A DNA stretch of 64,000 nt from Drosophila persimilis (GCF_003286085.1 NW_020825326.1:1798001-1862000); one strand, 5' to 3'. Positions 23,501 through 36,461 are shown, numbered from the stretch's first letter. Notes: generated from the sequence alone by a model not told the origin. Made by a program: numbers and translations.

Positions 23501-26500
23501 AGACGACGAACCGGAGGCGGAAGCGGAAACAGTGCCCGATGTGGCTGATGTGGCGGATGTGGTTGTAGCTAGTGTTGTTGTGGCCGCTGCAGTGGTTGAT
23601 TGTGTCTTAGAGTCGTTTACCTGTGGATTGAACGCCACTAGGACGGGCTGCACTGCTCGCGGCAACGGAGCGACGACACAGTTCATGGGGGCCGTGGTTC
23701 GGTAGGCGGCCCGCGTTAGGGAGCTGCTATGGCCCGCCGATAAACGAACATTATCCAGGTCGCCGCTGTAGCGATGCTGCTGCAGATTTCCACTGCTCCC
23801 GATGGACGAGGTCTGCGCTATGTGAGTACTTCGTGGCATGGCTCCTCTGGCTCCTCCGGCGGGAGACGTGGAGTAGCCAGTTGTCGTCTCCTTGCCCGAA
23901 TGTTGCCCCTGACGCTGCTTCTGGCAGCTGAGATTGTTGAATTTTTCAATCGAGGCTTTAATGCTAACTGAATCGATGCCATACCAACGTGCATTGCTGG
24001 ATAGCACGGATTGTGGTTGGCCACCGCCTGCCTCAGTTGTCCTCCCTGTTCCCGAAGGTGTTCCATTGACTAGCTTCGGGTTGTTGAACTTCTCCAAGCT
24101 GGCGGCAAAGTTGGAGTGGGATGTGATTATCGTGGACCTAGGACGCTTGTGGCCAACGTTCCTGAACATGGGATCGCTTTGATTGGCTGCAGCTGTAGAT
24201 GTAGCTTCAGCTGCAGCTGCAGCTGTAGCCGCTCCTGCTCCGGCTCCTGCTCTTGCTCCACCAGAACCAGCTGCTACTTTAGCTGCTGCTGCTCCCGATG
24301 TGGAGGGCAGAGGTGTATCGTCGCTGTCTATGTAGCTGATGTCATCGTCTTGCAGCTGTTGGTGCAGCTGATGTTGCGCCTCCTGCTTCTGTTGTGGCTG
24401 CTGCTTCAGTTTCTGTCCACGCTGCATGTTGTTGTTGCTGCCGTTGACACTGCTGCTGTGGTTGCTGTTGTTATTATTGTGTCCGTTCATGATCGTGTGG
24501 CTGGTGTAGCCGTGGTTCTGATATTGGTTGTGGTTGCTGTGGTTGTTGGTACTGTTAGTGTTGCTACTGTTGTTATTGTTGCTGTTGTTATTGTTATTGG
24601 AGCCGCTGCCAAAGGTCAGTGGCTTCAGCTTGCCAAGGGTCCTTCCCGTGTGTGAGGCTGTGGCTGCCTGCAGCGCCTTCTGTCCCGCCGTTAGCTGTTG
24701 CTCCTGGGTGCTAGAGGCCCTGATGCTGCCGTGCTTGTGGACGGGACCGTTAATGGTGCTTCTGTTGTAGCTCGACGTCGTCGTCGTCGTCGCTGCTGCT
24801 CCTGCCGCCGGTTGATTGCCATTGAACATCGGCGGACGCGGCATGTCATTCAATGCTCCTTGTGGTCCTAGTCCACCACCTGCCACATGGCCCTGTGCCT
24901 TGTGGCTGCTGTGGTTGTTGTGGTTCTGGTGGCTGTTATGACTGCTGTGCTGGTTATTATTGTTTTTGTTATCCTCACCCACCCTACAGCGCTGCTTGCC
25001 GTGGGTGGCTTTGGACTTGCCCGCACCAGCACCCGTCACCTGGGCATGGGCCAGCTCGCACTCTTCCTTGAGGAATGTGGGGTCCTTAAAGCTGGGCACG
25101 AGGAAGTAGCGCTGATTGGCCGTCCGCACGGGATTTCCGCCCGCTGTTCCCGTCGTCACTGAGCGGCCACCTCCTCCTCCTGCCGCTCCTGCTGCTGATG
25201 ATGAGCCGTGTTTACCTTGCCCCTTGCCCACTCCCACTGAAGCACCTCCTCCGGTTGGGATTCCTGGTCCGGTGGAGTATTTCGATTTACCCTCCCGGCC
25301 CCGTGCCGTGCTATTATGGATGCCTCGCTTGGAGCCGCCTGCTCCTTTGCCGGATGCCACTGATGTGGTACCAGTGGCGGTTGCTGCCTTTCCTGCTCCC
25401 GGATGGGATGCAGCTACTGTAGATGCACCTGCCGCTGCTGCTGCGGAAGGGGCTGCTACTGCTACTACTGCTGGCTCACCTCCGCGTTGCAGTCTGGATG
25501 ATGGAGTCTTGTGGAAACCTCTGTTCTTCTTAACGTCTAACATCATTCAACATCAGCTGACAGTCGTTTGCACAATCTGGATTCTCCCTTCACTTCCAGA
25601 TCCTTGTCCAATCTGCCTAGACTGGTGTTTTTTTTGCTAGTTCCGATTTTCAGTTAATGTTTGCTTGTAGTATATTTTTGTTCGTTTGATAGTTGAGTTT
25701 TAACTGAGGTCTGGCCGAAAGGGATTCAAATTTTGATGATTTTTAAAGTCACGAACTGCTTTGTTTTTTTTTTTTTACATACTGATCCCTATATGCTGGG
25801 GGCAGTGTTTTTTTTTGTTTTTTTTTTTGTTTGCTTATTTTTGCTGTAGTTTTTTTTGGGCGAGAATAAAAAGGGGAGGCGGAAGGAGAGTTCTCCTAGC
25901 CAATGGGGGTTCGCCTAGTCCTAGTCATGTAGTGTCTCTAGCGATTGCTGGGGCAGTTGGGGATAGGGGGTGGGGCTGGGACTGAACTGGTCGTGGGTCG
26001 GGGTTAGTCAGCGATTCAGAGATTATAGTTATTGTTGTGCTTCGGTACTCGGTAGTTCGATTAGTTGAGTTTAGAGTTTAGTTTAGTTGAGTTGGGAGTT
26101 TGCTTTGGTTTTGTCTTTGCTTTGCTTTGGTTAAGTGAGTTAGAAGGGGCGCAATCTGCAAGAGTTAAGCTAAAAATACATAGAAATGTAAATTGGATTA
26201 AATGGCGGCGGCCTAGGCACAAATACAGAGAGCACAGAGAGATCAATTTTCAATTCAAACTCAATCAAATGAAATGAAATGATACCAAAAGAAATAACGC
26301 ATGTACATATATCAGTATCAGTAACAGAATCATGTATCGGTGCAAGCAATGGCTGGGCGATTGATTGCTGGAGGGTGAGTGGCGCAATGTGGGGATTGAT
26401 TTGATTGGATTGGATTGGATTGTGGCGAGTGTTTTTGGCAAAGCGGAGCCTGCGGCATTCACACACACATACGAATTTCGGCAATCAAATTTCAGGGTTA

Positions 26501-29500
26501 GAGGGTGGGCTGGTTAGGCTGCTATCAATAGTCGCTTAATCAGGGTATATCGGGTTGGCAGGTCATGCGATTAGTCGGGCACTCTGGGCAGTCTTGGCAG
26601 CGCTGTCTGTCGCCGCGTCGTACATATCGATATTTTACCTTGCTGCCGGCTTCCGTTAACTTGAATGTAGCTGTCGCGCTCACATCGCCATTGTTCGCAT
26701 CCTCCACGTCCGGTCCCGCATCATCTGTCGTATCAAGAGTGGCTCTCACGCTACTCCCACTACGACTTTCGTAGATTGCGTTCCTCTTCGGCGATGTCGA
26801 CAGCAAGGACAGGCCATTGAGCTTCGTGTCCAGTCCATTGCTGTCCGCCCCATGACCATTGATTGATTTTAAGGCTGACGGTGGAGGTGGCGGCGGCGGT
26901 GGTGGAGGCGCTGTATGAGATGCTACTGATCCTACTGCGGCTACTGTAGCTGCGGCTGCTGCTGCTGCTTCTGTATCCCTTGCCGACGATGCATCCGCAA
27001 TGCTGCGCCGCGTTCTGTTGCTTCTGAGTGTGAAGGTGGCCGTGGGCACGTCCCCGCTGCTGTTGCTGCTACTCAACGTGAACCGGCCCGACCCGTTGCG
27101 CTGTCCCAGCCGCGATGAGGATGTTGTGCTCGTGCTTGTCCCGGTGCTGGTGGATGGCGTGGAGTCGGTGGCGTCACTGTTATTGCTGTAGAGCCGGCTG
27201 TAGCGACTGGTCCGCGAGCGGTCCAGGGTGACCGTGCAGGTGGTCGTGTCATTGCCATTACCGTTGCCGTCCACATCGCCCGACGGCGTCTCACTGAGCC
27301 CCGATCTAGAACGTGACGATGGTTCACTGTTGGGTTTATAGTTGGCCGGACTGTACTTTTCGTACATGTCCAGCCCCGAGGTGGCCACTAAACGTGCTAG
27401 GGATGGTGATGAGGATGAGCTGGACAGGCGTTTCGAATGGCCGTTGCTAATGGCGCTCTCGCTGTAGCTGCTGCTACTGGCACTGCCATTGCCATTGCCA
27501 CCGCCACTTGTTGGCGGCTTCTTAGCCTCGCGCCGCAGTCCATAGTCGTTCTTTTTCAATCCGCTCTCGCCATTGGTGGCGGATCCAGATCCGGATACGG
27601 ATCCTTTTGTTGTCTTGCGCGGCAACTTTTATTCGAATTTGAATTCGAATTTTGTTTTGTTGTTGTTTTGATTTGGTGGTTGGCGTTGGTGGTTGGCGAA
27701 ACATTTACAAGTGTGTCGATTTTAAATGAGCGAGATGGCAACAATCGGTGGTGGTTTTTGGTTTTGGGAACGTAGCAGGTAGCAGTAACGGTAACGATAA
27801 CGTTAACGGTAACGGTGAACAAGTTTGTTCATGTTTCATGGTGTCGCAACATAAACCAATTTCAAAAGTAACAGAAAACAAAATAAAAGAAACATCAATG
27901 ATGAGTTTTATGACTGATTTGTACAGAATGAAGACGGAAATAACATTCGAAAACGTAAGAAAATTTTGAAAAAATAAATGAAATTAAAGGCACAAAATTA
28001 TGCTATATAGTCGCTACGATACGACTATGCAAATACACCCGGTACACCCATACACTATCTGCCAGTGAGGGAGAGGGGGTTCAATAGCTTGGCCAAAGCC
28101 CAATGACGATGATTCGCGACTGAACGTGAGGCAACAAGGTGCCCACGCTATAAGGGGATGCCGCACCCTCACCCTTATCTTTTTCCCCAATTTCAAATTT
28201 TAATGTTAGGTACATATGTACATAGTATGTATATGTGTGTATATTTTTGCTCCTATGACAGCTCTAAAGATCAGAACTTTCTAAACGGGATGGTCTTGTG
28301 ACTAGTACCATTTCAGAAGAATTGGCGAAAAGTTAAAATGATGATAGGCCTGATCGATTTTTATATGAAAATCGTGATCTTTCTTTGATACATGCGTGCA
28401 TACATACATACATCAGCTAAACATTCGAGAAAATGATGACAAGCAGCGTGAATACACGCATTGACAGACGGACAAAACTGCACAACCGACATAGATATGT
28501 ATGTACATATGTATATGCCGACAATGCTATTCCATTAACCTCATTGCGAATTTAATTTACAGCAAGTTTAAGGGGATGACACAGTTGCTGCTGTTTCCCT
28601 TGCTCTCGTTGGTGTTGGATCGGTGCCAACAAGTGGTTCGCTCGGGTCGGTTCGGCTCCACTCGCTCTCGAGCACGCACTCACACACACCCACAAGAGCA
28701 CACAACGCATTCCATTGCCTTTACTCTGTCTCAAGGTATACTAATTATCAGGTAAGCCCCATCCGGCTCTCCACGTAGCATACTTTTTTGGCATACTACA
28801 TGATACTACCTCTCAAGCGGCCTTACCTTAGATTAGTATACCTTGAGCAGTGGCTCTGCATCTGTATCGGCATCTGTGTATTATCGCATGTACATATGTT
28901 AGAGTGCTGCATTGTCGTGTGTGTCGGCGTGTTGTGAAATGGGATGGCTTGGCTGGGCTGATGGGTGGGTGGTTGGTATAGGTGGGCGTGTGATTCGTGG
29001 ACTGTGGTGGGTTGGTGGTTCGTTGTTGCAATGACAAAATACACATCACAAACAACATAAAAACGACAATCAGCAAAAGAAAAACGTCCAAAATGAAACT
29101 TCGAAATGCCACCGAAAACTGCCAAAGGGCTACACTAAAGGGTGCTAAGGGGGAAGAGCATCACCACAAAACTAGGGTGTGGTTGTTCATATATACACAT
29201 CATATATGCGACATGGGGGTGTAGCTGAGTGTGTCTGTTCGAATGAGATCATAGTCCTGGATCAAGGACCAAAATGAGGCATTCCCGATCTACCGCTTAG
29301 CCCCGCGATCTACATATGTTCGCGGGCACTGCAATCTTGAGAGCGCTATCCGGTAATGCCTCACCTTGTATCAATACACCATGGTTTGGATGACTCTTTG
29401 AGGTAGGCAATGCCAATAACCGAAAGCGGGCTATATGCATAGGTACATACATAGATACATTCAGATATATAGACTATATTTGAAGCTATAAATATACATA

Positions 29501-31387
29501 TCTATCGATGTACATATGCATTGATGTACGTACATACTTGTATTCATATAGTCATGAAAAACACACACGTAAATTATGAAAAAGCAACAGAAATGAGATG
29601 AGACAATGAGGCGCGCTTCTTGCCTTTAAAGCGTTTGAAATAATAGGTTTTAATATTGGAGCTTTTACTGTAGGAAACCTAGAGCCGCTGGTATATTTTG
29701 TTAGCTTCTGTGGCAGATCCATACCTCAATACGAGATTACTCTTATATGTTATATGGAGCGTCTATTATGGAGCCTTCTTTCAACATTTCGGGCGATCTC
29801 AGTTACATATTGGTGTATTATTTGCACCTCTGTCGCAGACTACCAGATTGTCTACCATTGAACTGTGTAGCTTGAATCCCCGACTGTTTGATTATTTCCA
29901 CAACCATTGTACATATGTCACCCCAATATATGATAATATATTGTCCAACACCAAAGGACCACCATTTTTAGGCTTATAATGTAGAGCTTGAAACGAAATC
30001 TTAAATTTTTCAGTCACTGAAGCCTTCACGGTTAAGCCTCAGCATCCACTGGAAGTAAGGTAGGCCTACGGTTAGGCCGTAGCCGTAAATCGGAGCCTTT
30101 TTTTAGTCACCATCGACTCATTTGACGGAATCACGGATCAGCAATCTAAACCAAACTCAAGTTTTTTTAATAAAAATAAAATAATTTTTTGTTTTTTTAA
30201 GGGGGTCTAACCAAAAGTTTGTGTAATTACAAGTTTTTGAATACTTACAAAGATTTGGTGCCAATCGGATAACCACATAGCGGCTCGTTGCGCAATATTG
30301 ATGGTAGATATCCGACACACTTTTAGCTGATCAAATGATGCATCGATCAAATAAAGCAGAGCTTATCTTGTCTGAGGTAATATTTCAAAGCTCCGTGTCC
30401 GCACTAGCATCGGTGAGGTTTTTTTTTTTTTTTCTTGGAGCTTTTAGAAATGTTTCTTTTCACCATTGTGTGCGGGCGCTTTAAAGGGGATTTTCTATTT
30501 CAAGCACTACTGTTTACTGTGGAGCTTAATCTTGAGAGTGTTCTAATCATTGAGCCTGTACTTTAAGACTACGACTTAAATACAAATCGGTGACTTGCGT
30601 GTAAGCTCTCCGCATGCTCACGGGCACACGAATTTGGTTAGGCTAAATCTTATGGACATCATGAGATATAGTGAAGGGGATAGATACAAATGAATGGTGT
30701 GCGACAGGGACAATTGTGGTGCGAGCAGATACAAATGTGTGCCTATATCTAGAGGGGAACCGATAGATCAGCTACCGATGGAACATTAAACCCCAAAAGT
30801 AACCGATCACAATTCAAGGATCCGTTCGGGGATAGTTGGAGGGGGTGTGGAGGGATCAAATCCATATATTTAGCTTAGCCTACGTATCAACTCACTCCAT
30901 ATCTGCCGTAAGAAGGTGAATCATAGGTGGATCCGCTCAAATACGCTGAACTAATGCGATAGGACGGGCTCGAGACCGACCCTCCACTTAGGTAAGACGC
31001 TGATGTGGATCCAACGCTGTTCCGGTGCAAGGTAGAACGCGGCGCATAGGACGCGGCCAAGTACGAGCTGGGATAGCAGCTGCTGGCGCTGCTGTAGCCT
31101 GTGGACGAGACTGAGCCGCCGGACGGAGGCAGAAACTTTGAGAGACTGCTGCCGCGATCGTAGTATGTGTTGCAGCGTGAATAACCGTTGGTGGTGGCCC
31201 CACCTGAAGCGCTGCCTGTAGCACCGGAGCCGGAACTGCTGTTGCCGGCGCCGTTGCCGCCGCTGGTCGACGACGATGTGCCGTAAAGACTGCCGCTGCC
31301 CGCCGCTGACGTTGATGATCCACGCGGCGCGATGACACGCATATTAGTAGCAGCAGCAGCAGCAGCAGTGATCCGATCTAACCGCAA
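20599..31387 (-). CDS. Usp2: Ubiquitin-specific protease 2 (Usp2), with alternative N-termini
   Basis: A cysteine deubiquitinase that cleaves ubiquitin chains from substrates. The shared minus-strand coding exons are 22393-22591, 21790-21936, 21500-21713, 21106-21428, 20890-21039, 20744-20822 and 20599-20671 (1185 nt; 394 residues). They encode the USP domain: Cys box [13 protein letters not shown], the [16 protein letters not shown] box, a zinc-ribbon with two CxxC pairs (CTTCG and CSKCK), LVIHLKRFSE, the His box GGHYTALCK and the Asn/Asp site WHEFND; the protein ends ILFYERT. Each exon boundary is GT-AG and preserves frame. Three alternative upstream coding exons (23435-25546, 26639-27625, 30896-31387) all end in phase 0, matching the first common exon and predicting proteins of 1098, 723 and 558 residues. 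The match to fly Usp2 (CG14619, from memory) rests on the domain and position. Combinations of upstream exons cannot be excluded. Confidence 0.88.
23435..25546 (-). CDS. Usp2: Usp2 alternative first coding exon, long low-complexity N-terminus
   Basis: 704 codons open from ATGATG at 25546 to a GTAAGT donor after ASDS at 23435, phase 0. The protein is low complexity: poly-Ala, poly-Gly, Asn/His tracts around 24430-24600, Ser/Thr runs, and two short repeats of the form [13 protein letters not shown] / [13 protein letters not shown]. These EKFNN motifs are the only non-repetitive conserved-looking segments. It continues in frame to the common exon at 22591. Confidence 0.75.
26639..27625 (-). CDS. 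Usp2: Usp2 alternative first coding exon (MPRKTTKG... form)
   Basis: 329 codons from the ATG at 27625 to a possible donor (AAG|GTAAAA) at 26639, phase 0. The product is Ser-rich and disordered, with a repeated motif ([26 protein letters not shown]), an Ala run and a Pro run of ten. Without splicing the frame continues 32 more codons to a stop at 26540 ([12 protein letters not shown]...). The donor is moderately weak, so the boundary is uncertain. Confidence 0.6.
30896..31387 (-). CDS. Usp2: Usp2 alternative first coding exon ([10 protein letters not shown]... form)
   Basis: 164 codons from the ATG at 31387 to a strong donor (GGA|GTGAGT) at 30896, phase 0. The sequence is Gly/Ser/Tyr-rich, with repeats such as [14 protein letters not shown] and [15 protein letters not shown]. 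Upstream, TTTTTTTTTTCAG near 31493-31504 (minus strand) looks like the acceptor of the 5' untranslated part, so transcription starts further right. Confidence 0.65.
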
Positions 31388-31707
31388 TTGGGCTGGGCTC
31401 CTCAGACCGTGCGTGCCGTCGTTGCTTGGCTGCTTTTTTGAAGGTGGCGGTGGCTGATTTGATGTTTGGTGGTTCCACGCGTTTTACTGTCGCTGAAAAA
31501 AAAACCAATTAAGAACTGATCAATCCTGAACAAAGGAAGTAGACCCCCCTTACCAACCTTGTCTATTCAGTTTTCCAGACTATTTGTATTTCGTTCGCAT
31601 TCGATTCCTTTGTATTTGTCCAATCGACTTGAATGCTGCTTAAGTGCTACATCTGAGGATCCGGATAGCTGTGACCAGTGAAGCTGAAGAGGCGACTGTG
31701 TACGACT

Positions 31708-32304
31708 CGTACACTTTTTGTCTCTTCACTTGTGTTATGTGTTTCGGGTTTTCGGGTGAGCCCGACACACGATCGTGTCTCACAATAACAACTTAGAGAG
31801 ACACTTTGGTCAAGCGCTCACAGCAAAAGTGTCTTTAGATGAGCAGAACCAAAAAAGTGTATGAGTAAAGTGTTTTTAGTTTTTTTTTCGTGTATATGTT
31901 TATTTATTCATGTTTTCCGCATCTTTTGGGCTATTGTATTGTAATATGTATATTTAGTTGCAAAATTGGCATACGAACATTTTCGTTTTGCTTTTCACGA
32001 TTAATTTTAAGCTCCAATAGTCAAACCGTATAGAATTCACAAAAATTGATCGTTGCCATAAGCATCACACGTACAAGCACGCATACATACGCATTAGACA
32101 CTTTATTCGTTCACTCGCGACAAGATGCTCAGTGAAAAACAGGAACAAAAGAGAAGTGAAGAAATCGGTCTTTGCTTGAGCGAAGAGCGAGTTGAGCAAA
32201 AACAGATTTGATCGGGTCCATTCAGTCCCTTTTCTCAATGTGTCCGTCAATGAGAGGTTTTTATCAGACACGCCAAAAGTGTCAACCGTTATTTGCGAGG
32301 TCTG
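31708..32304 (-). mobile_element. TIR element, copy B (about 600 bp, reverse of copy A)
   Basis: The reverse complement of this interval aligns along most of copy A (13564-14045), beginning with the same end (CAGACCTCGCAAATAACG). It carries about 165 bp of extra sequence between 31943 and 32108 that A lacks (or lost), and its other end departs from A before the second terminal repeat, so it is truncated or rearranged there. It lies in the 5' region of Usp2. Confidence 0.6.
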
Positions 32305-34334
32305 TGTACGAGGGTGCAGGAATGAGATGAATAAACCAGTCGAACCGTGTGGAGTAGCGGCAACACTTGTAAGCCTATGATTTTTGTGCATATATATGTA
32401 TATATACATATAAATACATATATATTTTTTAATTGTCGTAAACGCCGTCTATTACACCTAATGCGAGAGAGAGATCGAGCGCAAGGCAGGAGAGTCAGGT
32501 ACGAGAAACTTCTTCCTCTAGTCTGGCTATTCTAATAACCTTATTTTTGGTATTTTTGTACTCTTCAAGTTGGTACCCACAAAGGTACCGGGCACAAAAA
32601 CGCTAGCCCACGGATGCTGACTGGTCTTTCGCTTTTATGTGCAAATGTAAATCTATTTACAATATGTGTGAAAAGACAAGGCTATTAAGCTTTACTTGTT
32701 CATTGAATGCTTGACCGACTGAAGAACATGCCTATTATACGAGTATCTCTCCGGGACAATTGATTTTTCCGCAAATAAATTCATTATATTAATTAAATAT
32801 TAATTAGCTGTTAAGGAAAATGTCGCAAAAATTGCAAATGTTTTTGCAGCACCTGCGCTTGGTTGGCTGCGGCACACGGGAAAAATCAGTTACTAATCCC
32901 CACACACGCACAATTACTAACACACACAAACGAACAAGCACACACCGATCATCAGCTGCGGCTCTTGTTTACCGCAACAACAAACAGTACCGTTAGGATT
33001 AGTCGTTGAAAACCTGATGTCGAGGGGGGGAGAAATAGCGTAGCCTTATTCGGTAACACTAAAATGAAGTTATATGTACGTGTAGGAGTGTGTGTAACGT
33101 AACGCCGCCAAGCTGTCTACAGTACAGTACAATACAAAGCGCACGATGTCATTGTAGCCGAAGATACCGATGACTTCCCTACAACTACAACATAGGGTAG
33201 TGGTAGGGCTTAACTGTTATAAAATGGGCCGACGCGACACATGGCCACACTATCAAATCGATCTTTCGTTCATAAAATACTACACAACTACAACCCATTC
33301 ACACACACACACACACACACACACCTAGGCGCACCGTTTCCATTGGATACACATACAAATGCACGCGCACGCACTGCAATGCCTTTTCGAAAAGAAATAA
33401 ATGAAATTCTTCAAGTTCACACACACAAACACACATCCATACGCACATTACGTTGTAAACTTTTTTGCCAATCGTTTACCACGTTTCATTTATTCACCAA
33501 TTTGCGGTTTCTGCTTCTTTTCGATTAAATATACGTTTTCAATGCTTTACCAAACGTCAAAAATCGAAATATTTATAATCAACAACAACAAAATATAAAA
33601 CGAAACGAAATAAATCTATTTATAAAAGCGCTTAAAAGCACATACACACACACACGCATGAAATTATTGTGTGTTGGGGCTGTCGGTTTGACAGTGAAAT
33701 GAGTAGAGCGAACGGGTAATGGGGAGCGGGGAATAAGGGACGGCAGTAGTAAAAACGCCGATGAGCGTATACGAGCGAAAAGGATAGCACTATTGGCGAC
33801 ACCGTCACACACACAACCGAGCGGGAGCTCTCGCGCAACACACAAACGTTCACTCACATAGGCAAACAGGCAATGTACGAATTACGCAAAGTCAAATATC
33901 TTTCTCAAAATGGAAAGTGGAAAAGTGACGATTGCTATTGTGAATTTTTCTACCGTCTGATCACAAAACCAGAGCGCGGACACGACTAAAATTGGAGCGG
34001 GAGCCAAATAAAATTACAACGCAAAGCAGATATCACGAGCAAACAAGGTCGCGAGGGTAAAAAAAAAAACAATATGAATTATTTGTCTTTATGTTGCACT
34101 ATAAGCTTTGTCAATTTACACGGCAAAAACTACATATATTTACTTAAAATCCGTTTCCAGCACAGCCACAGAACCCGCATTACAGTAGTGTAGGGATATT
34201 AAATTTGTTGGTCTGTATTAGTATTATAACCCTACATTTGTATTTACCTTGCTGCTAACTTATGATTATTAGTGCTAACATACAAAATTATTTACTATGT
34301 ACCTTGTATGAAATATCGTACTTATCAGAATAGG
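32305..34334. other. Noncoding region upstream of Usp2 and the zucchini-like copy
   Basis: AT-rich DNA with a (CA)n run at 33300-33324 and TATG repeats near 32400. Probably contains 5' untranslated exons or the distal promoter of Usp2. No coding frame looks real. Confidence 0.35.
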
Positions 34335-34342
34335 TATCGATA
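34335..34342. promoter_or_regulatory. DRE motif upstream of the zucchini-like copy
   Basis: TATCGATA about 90 bp upstream of the first ATG of the zucchini-like sequence. If the copy is transcribed, this could be part of its promoter. Confidence 0.3.
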
Positions 34343-34428
34343 CAAGCTATCGTCCGATAGTTCTAATGTTACGAACTAGTTCTAGTTTTACGAACTAGAT
34401 CTTTGAGAAACTTTATCAGAAGGAAAGT

Positions 34429-35042
34429 ATGGATTTCGAAACGCCACTTTTGCGGACTCGTTTACAGCGGCAAGAACAAAAATATTTAATAATGGATATT
34501 GTTGCAATGTTGGATTTGGTAAAGTGGCACCCGATTCTGGCCACCATCACAAGTTTTGCTAGAACCACCTTAGCCTCAAAGCTAATACTTCAAGCATTAA
34601 AATATGGACGCCGTCGAGTCCACGAGGCTTTCTTTTTCAACGAACTTAGAGTAATTTGTTACAAGAAGCATGAGCGCCAGCCGCCACAACTGTTGAATGT
34701 GTAAACAAGCACAGCTTCAGAAAGTTGTTCGATATGGCTCAATACTCTATTGATATAGCCATATACACATTCACTTCTATGGATCTATTCTTGGCCATGC
34801 AGCGAGCACTGGAGCGGGGAGTGTCCATTTGCATTATCACCGATCACGAAATGGCCTATTCTAAGATATCGAAGGTATTGGAATTGGCTGCCTGCGGTTT
34901 GCCCGTGCGCGGACCTTTCACAACTAACGTAGTGATGAACCACAAGATCTGCGTGATGGATGGCGCGGCCCGAGTGCAAGAGATTCTGGAACTCAAGAAG
35001 CATAAATGGCCACTACCCTACAAAAGTAACCAACTACTATAA
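34429..35042 (+). pseudogene. Decayed copy of zucchini (PLD6-like, phospholipase D family)
   Basis: Zucchini is a mitochondrial-surface endonuclease that makes piRNA precursors. The first frame (34429-34704) gives a membrane-proximal region with YGRRRVHEAFFFNEL, then the frame shifts; the second (from about 34695, read as CVNKHSFRKLFDMAQ) continues with SIDIAIYTFTS, RALERGVSICIITD and LPVRGPFTTN, clearly zucchini-like. The phospholipase motif H-x-K-x4-D appears as M-N-H-K-I-C-V-M-D: the His is one position too close to the Lys, so the catalytic His is lost. The frame ends at 35042 shortly after, without the downstream S-G-S-x-N-W segment. The 16 nt separating the frames cannot be an intron. 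The parent gene is autosomal in D. melanogaster (from memory), so this is a diverged duplicate. Confidence 0.7.
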
Positions 35043-36459
35043 CATACAAAAATAGCACACAATTTGATTTCCAAAATTCGGTTACTTTCCTCGTCATCAA
35101 ACACACAAATCTATATCTATTCTCAAGACAGTTTGAAAAGTCTATAAGATGATAAATATCATCTTTTTCCCCAGGCTTTTGCAAAATTTGCATGGTGCGT
35201 TGACTACTCCAAAAACGCGTTTTGTAGTATTTTTGTCCAATCTTATGTTAGTTTATTGATACTATCTAAGACATGGAAAGGTATGTGACCTAGAGAGGGA
35301 ACAAAATCGAACGAACTAAAACAATGGCCTAGCGAATATATTACATTTACGATGTTTACCCAAAATTACGTTACAATCTGATGATTTTTTTTACCAGTGT
35401 GACCGTCCTAAATAGCTAAAACATGCCAATTAATGTTTATTACCAAAATACCAACTCTAGCTGTTATAATCATCGCTATTGTCGGCCATCAAACAATCGA
35501 TAGACCTGTTCATCTCTAGTATATACATTCTGAGTGAAAATTTATTCTCTGGTATCTAGTGTGAAAATTTCGTTCTAAAATTCGCTTGGAATTTATTTGC
35601 AGTTGTGCCCAAACGATTTGTTAGTGAAAAGCAATGTTACCGCATCTCTGATGCCCCTCGTGTCAGGTAGTGCCTGCCGGCGTGCCACAGCACCATTCAT
35701 TTTATAAACAAATCGAAATCGCAGGCCGCAAATTGTCGCGTCGCATTACATTCAGTGTTGCCAACTCGGGGAATAGCTGGCTGAAGATTTTCCCCAAAAT
35801 GCGAAAAGTTGGCTACACTGAAGTGGCGACTTGGGGTGCATTAAATAGGCAAAACACTAATTGGAAATGATCTTTTATAGCTACCCGTCTTGGCCAGCTG
35901 CAAATTGACCGAATCAGCTTGTTGGACATTCAAGCACCCAATTCTAGCCGGAAAAAGGCTGAACTGGCAACACTGCAGTCGCCAGAGCCGCCGCCGACAC
36001 AATACTCGGGCAAAATGAAGTGAGAAAAGTCTGCTTTAAACACAAACTACAAAAGAAAACTCTTCGAATTCATATAATATAATAATGATTGCTATTTTTG
36101 TTCCATGTTTCTGGCAGTAAACCAAAGTGCACGTTGGCTTTTTGTTAATTTTTCGCAATTTTTGATTCGTGTCGTCATCTCGCCATCGTCATCGTCATTG
36201 CCATTGTCAATTGTCGCCCACCACCCGCTCAGACCCTCCCACCATCTTCGACAGTCTTGTGGGGGACACCTTTTGGCAAAACCCCGTTCCCAGTGCAGCA
36301 TTGATTGAGCCCCACACCTCAAGCAACATCTCCTCAGCATCTCTCAGTCGTCATATTCCAATATACTGTTCAGGTGAGTGAGGCGTTCCGTTCCCTTGGG
36401 GGAACCCAAAACCAGGCCAAGAACAGACGTATTCATGGACCCATACGACTCTTTTCCAG
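35043..36459 (+). promoter_or_regulatory. Upstream region and 5' untranslated exon of wap
   Basis: Noncoding DNA with a CAGTGTGACC element (Ohler motif 1-like) at about 35395-35404. A 5' untranslated exon seems to end at 36373 (CAG|GTGAGT) and the 87 nt intron to end with TTTTCCAG at 36459, just before the wap start codon. Confidence 0.45.
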
Positions 36460-36461
36460 TT

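Noticed and set aside
24116..24655. 179-codon plus-strand frame rich in Val, Leu and Cys
   Set aside because: It is the antisense of the Asn/Gln/Ala repeats of a Usp2 N-terminal exon; low-complexity codon runs leave the opposite strand open.
34701..34716. Possible 16-nt intron joining the two zucchini-like frames
   Set aside because: Although it begins GT and ends AG, it is far below the shortest Drosophila introns, so a frameshift is the better reading.
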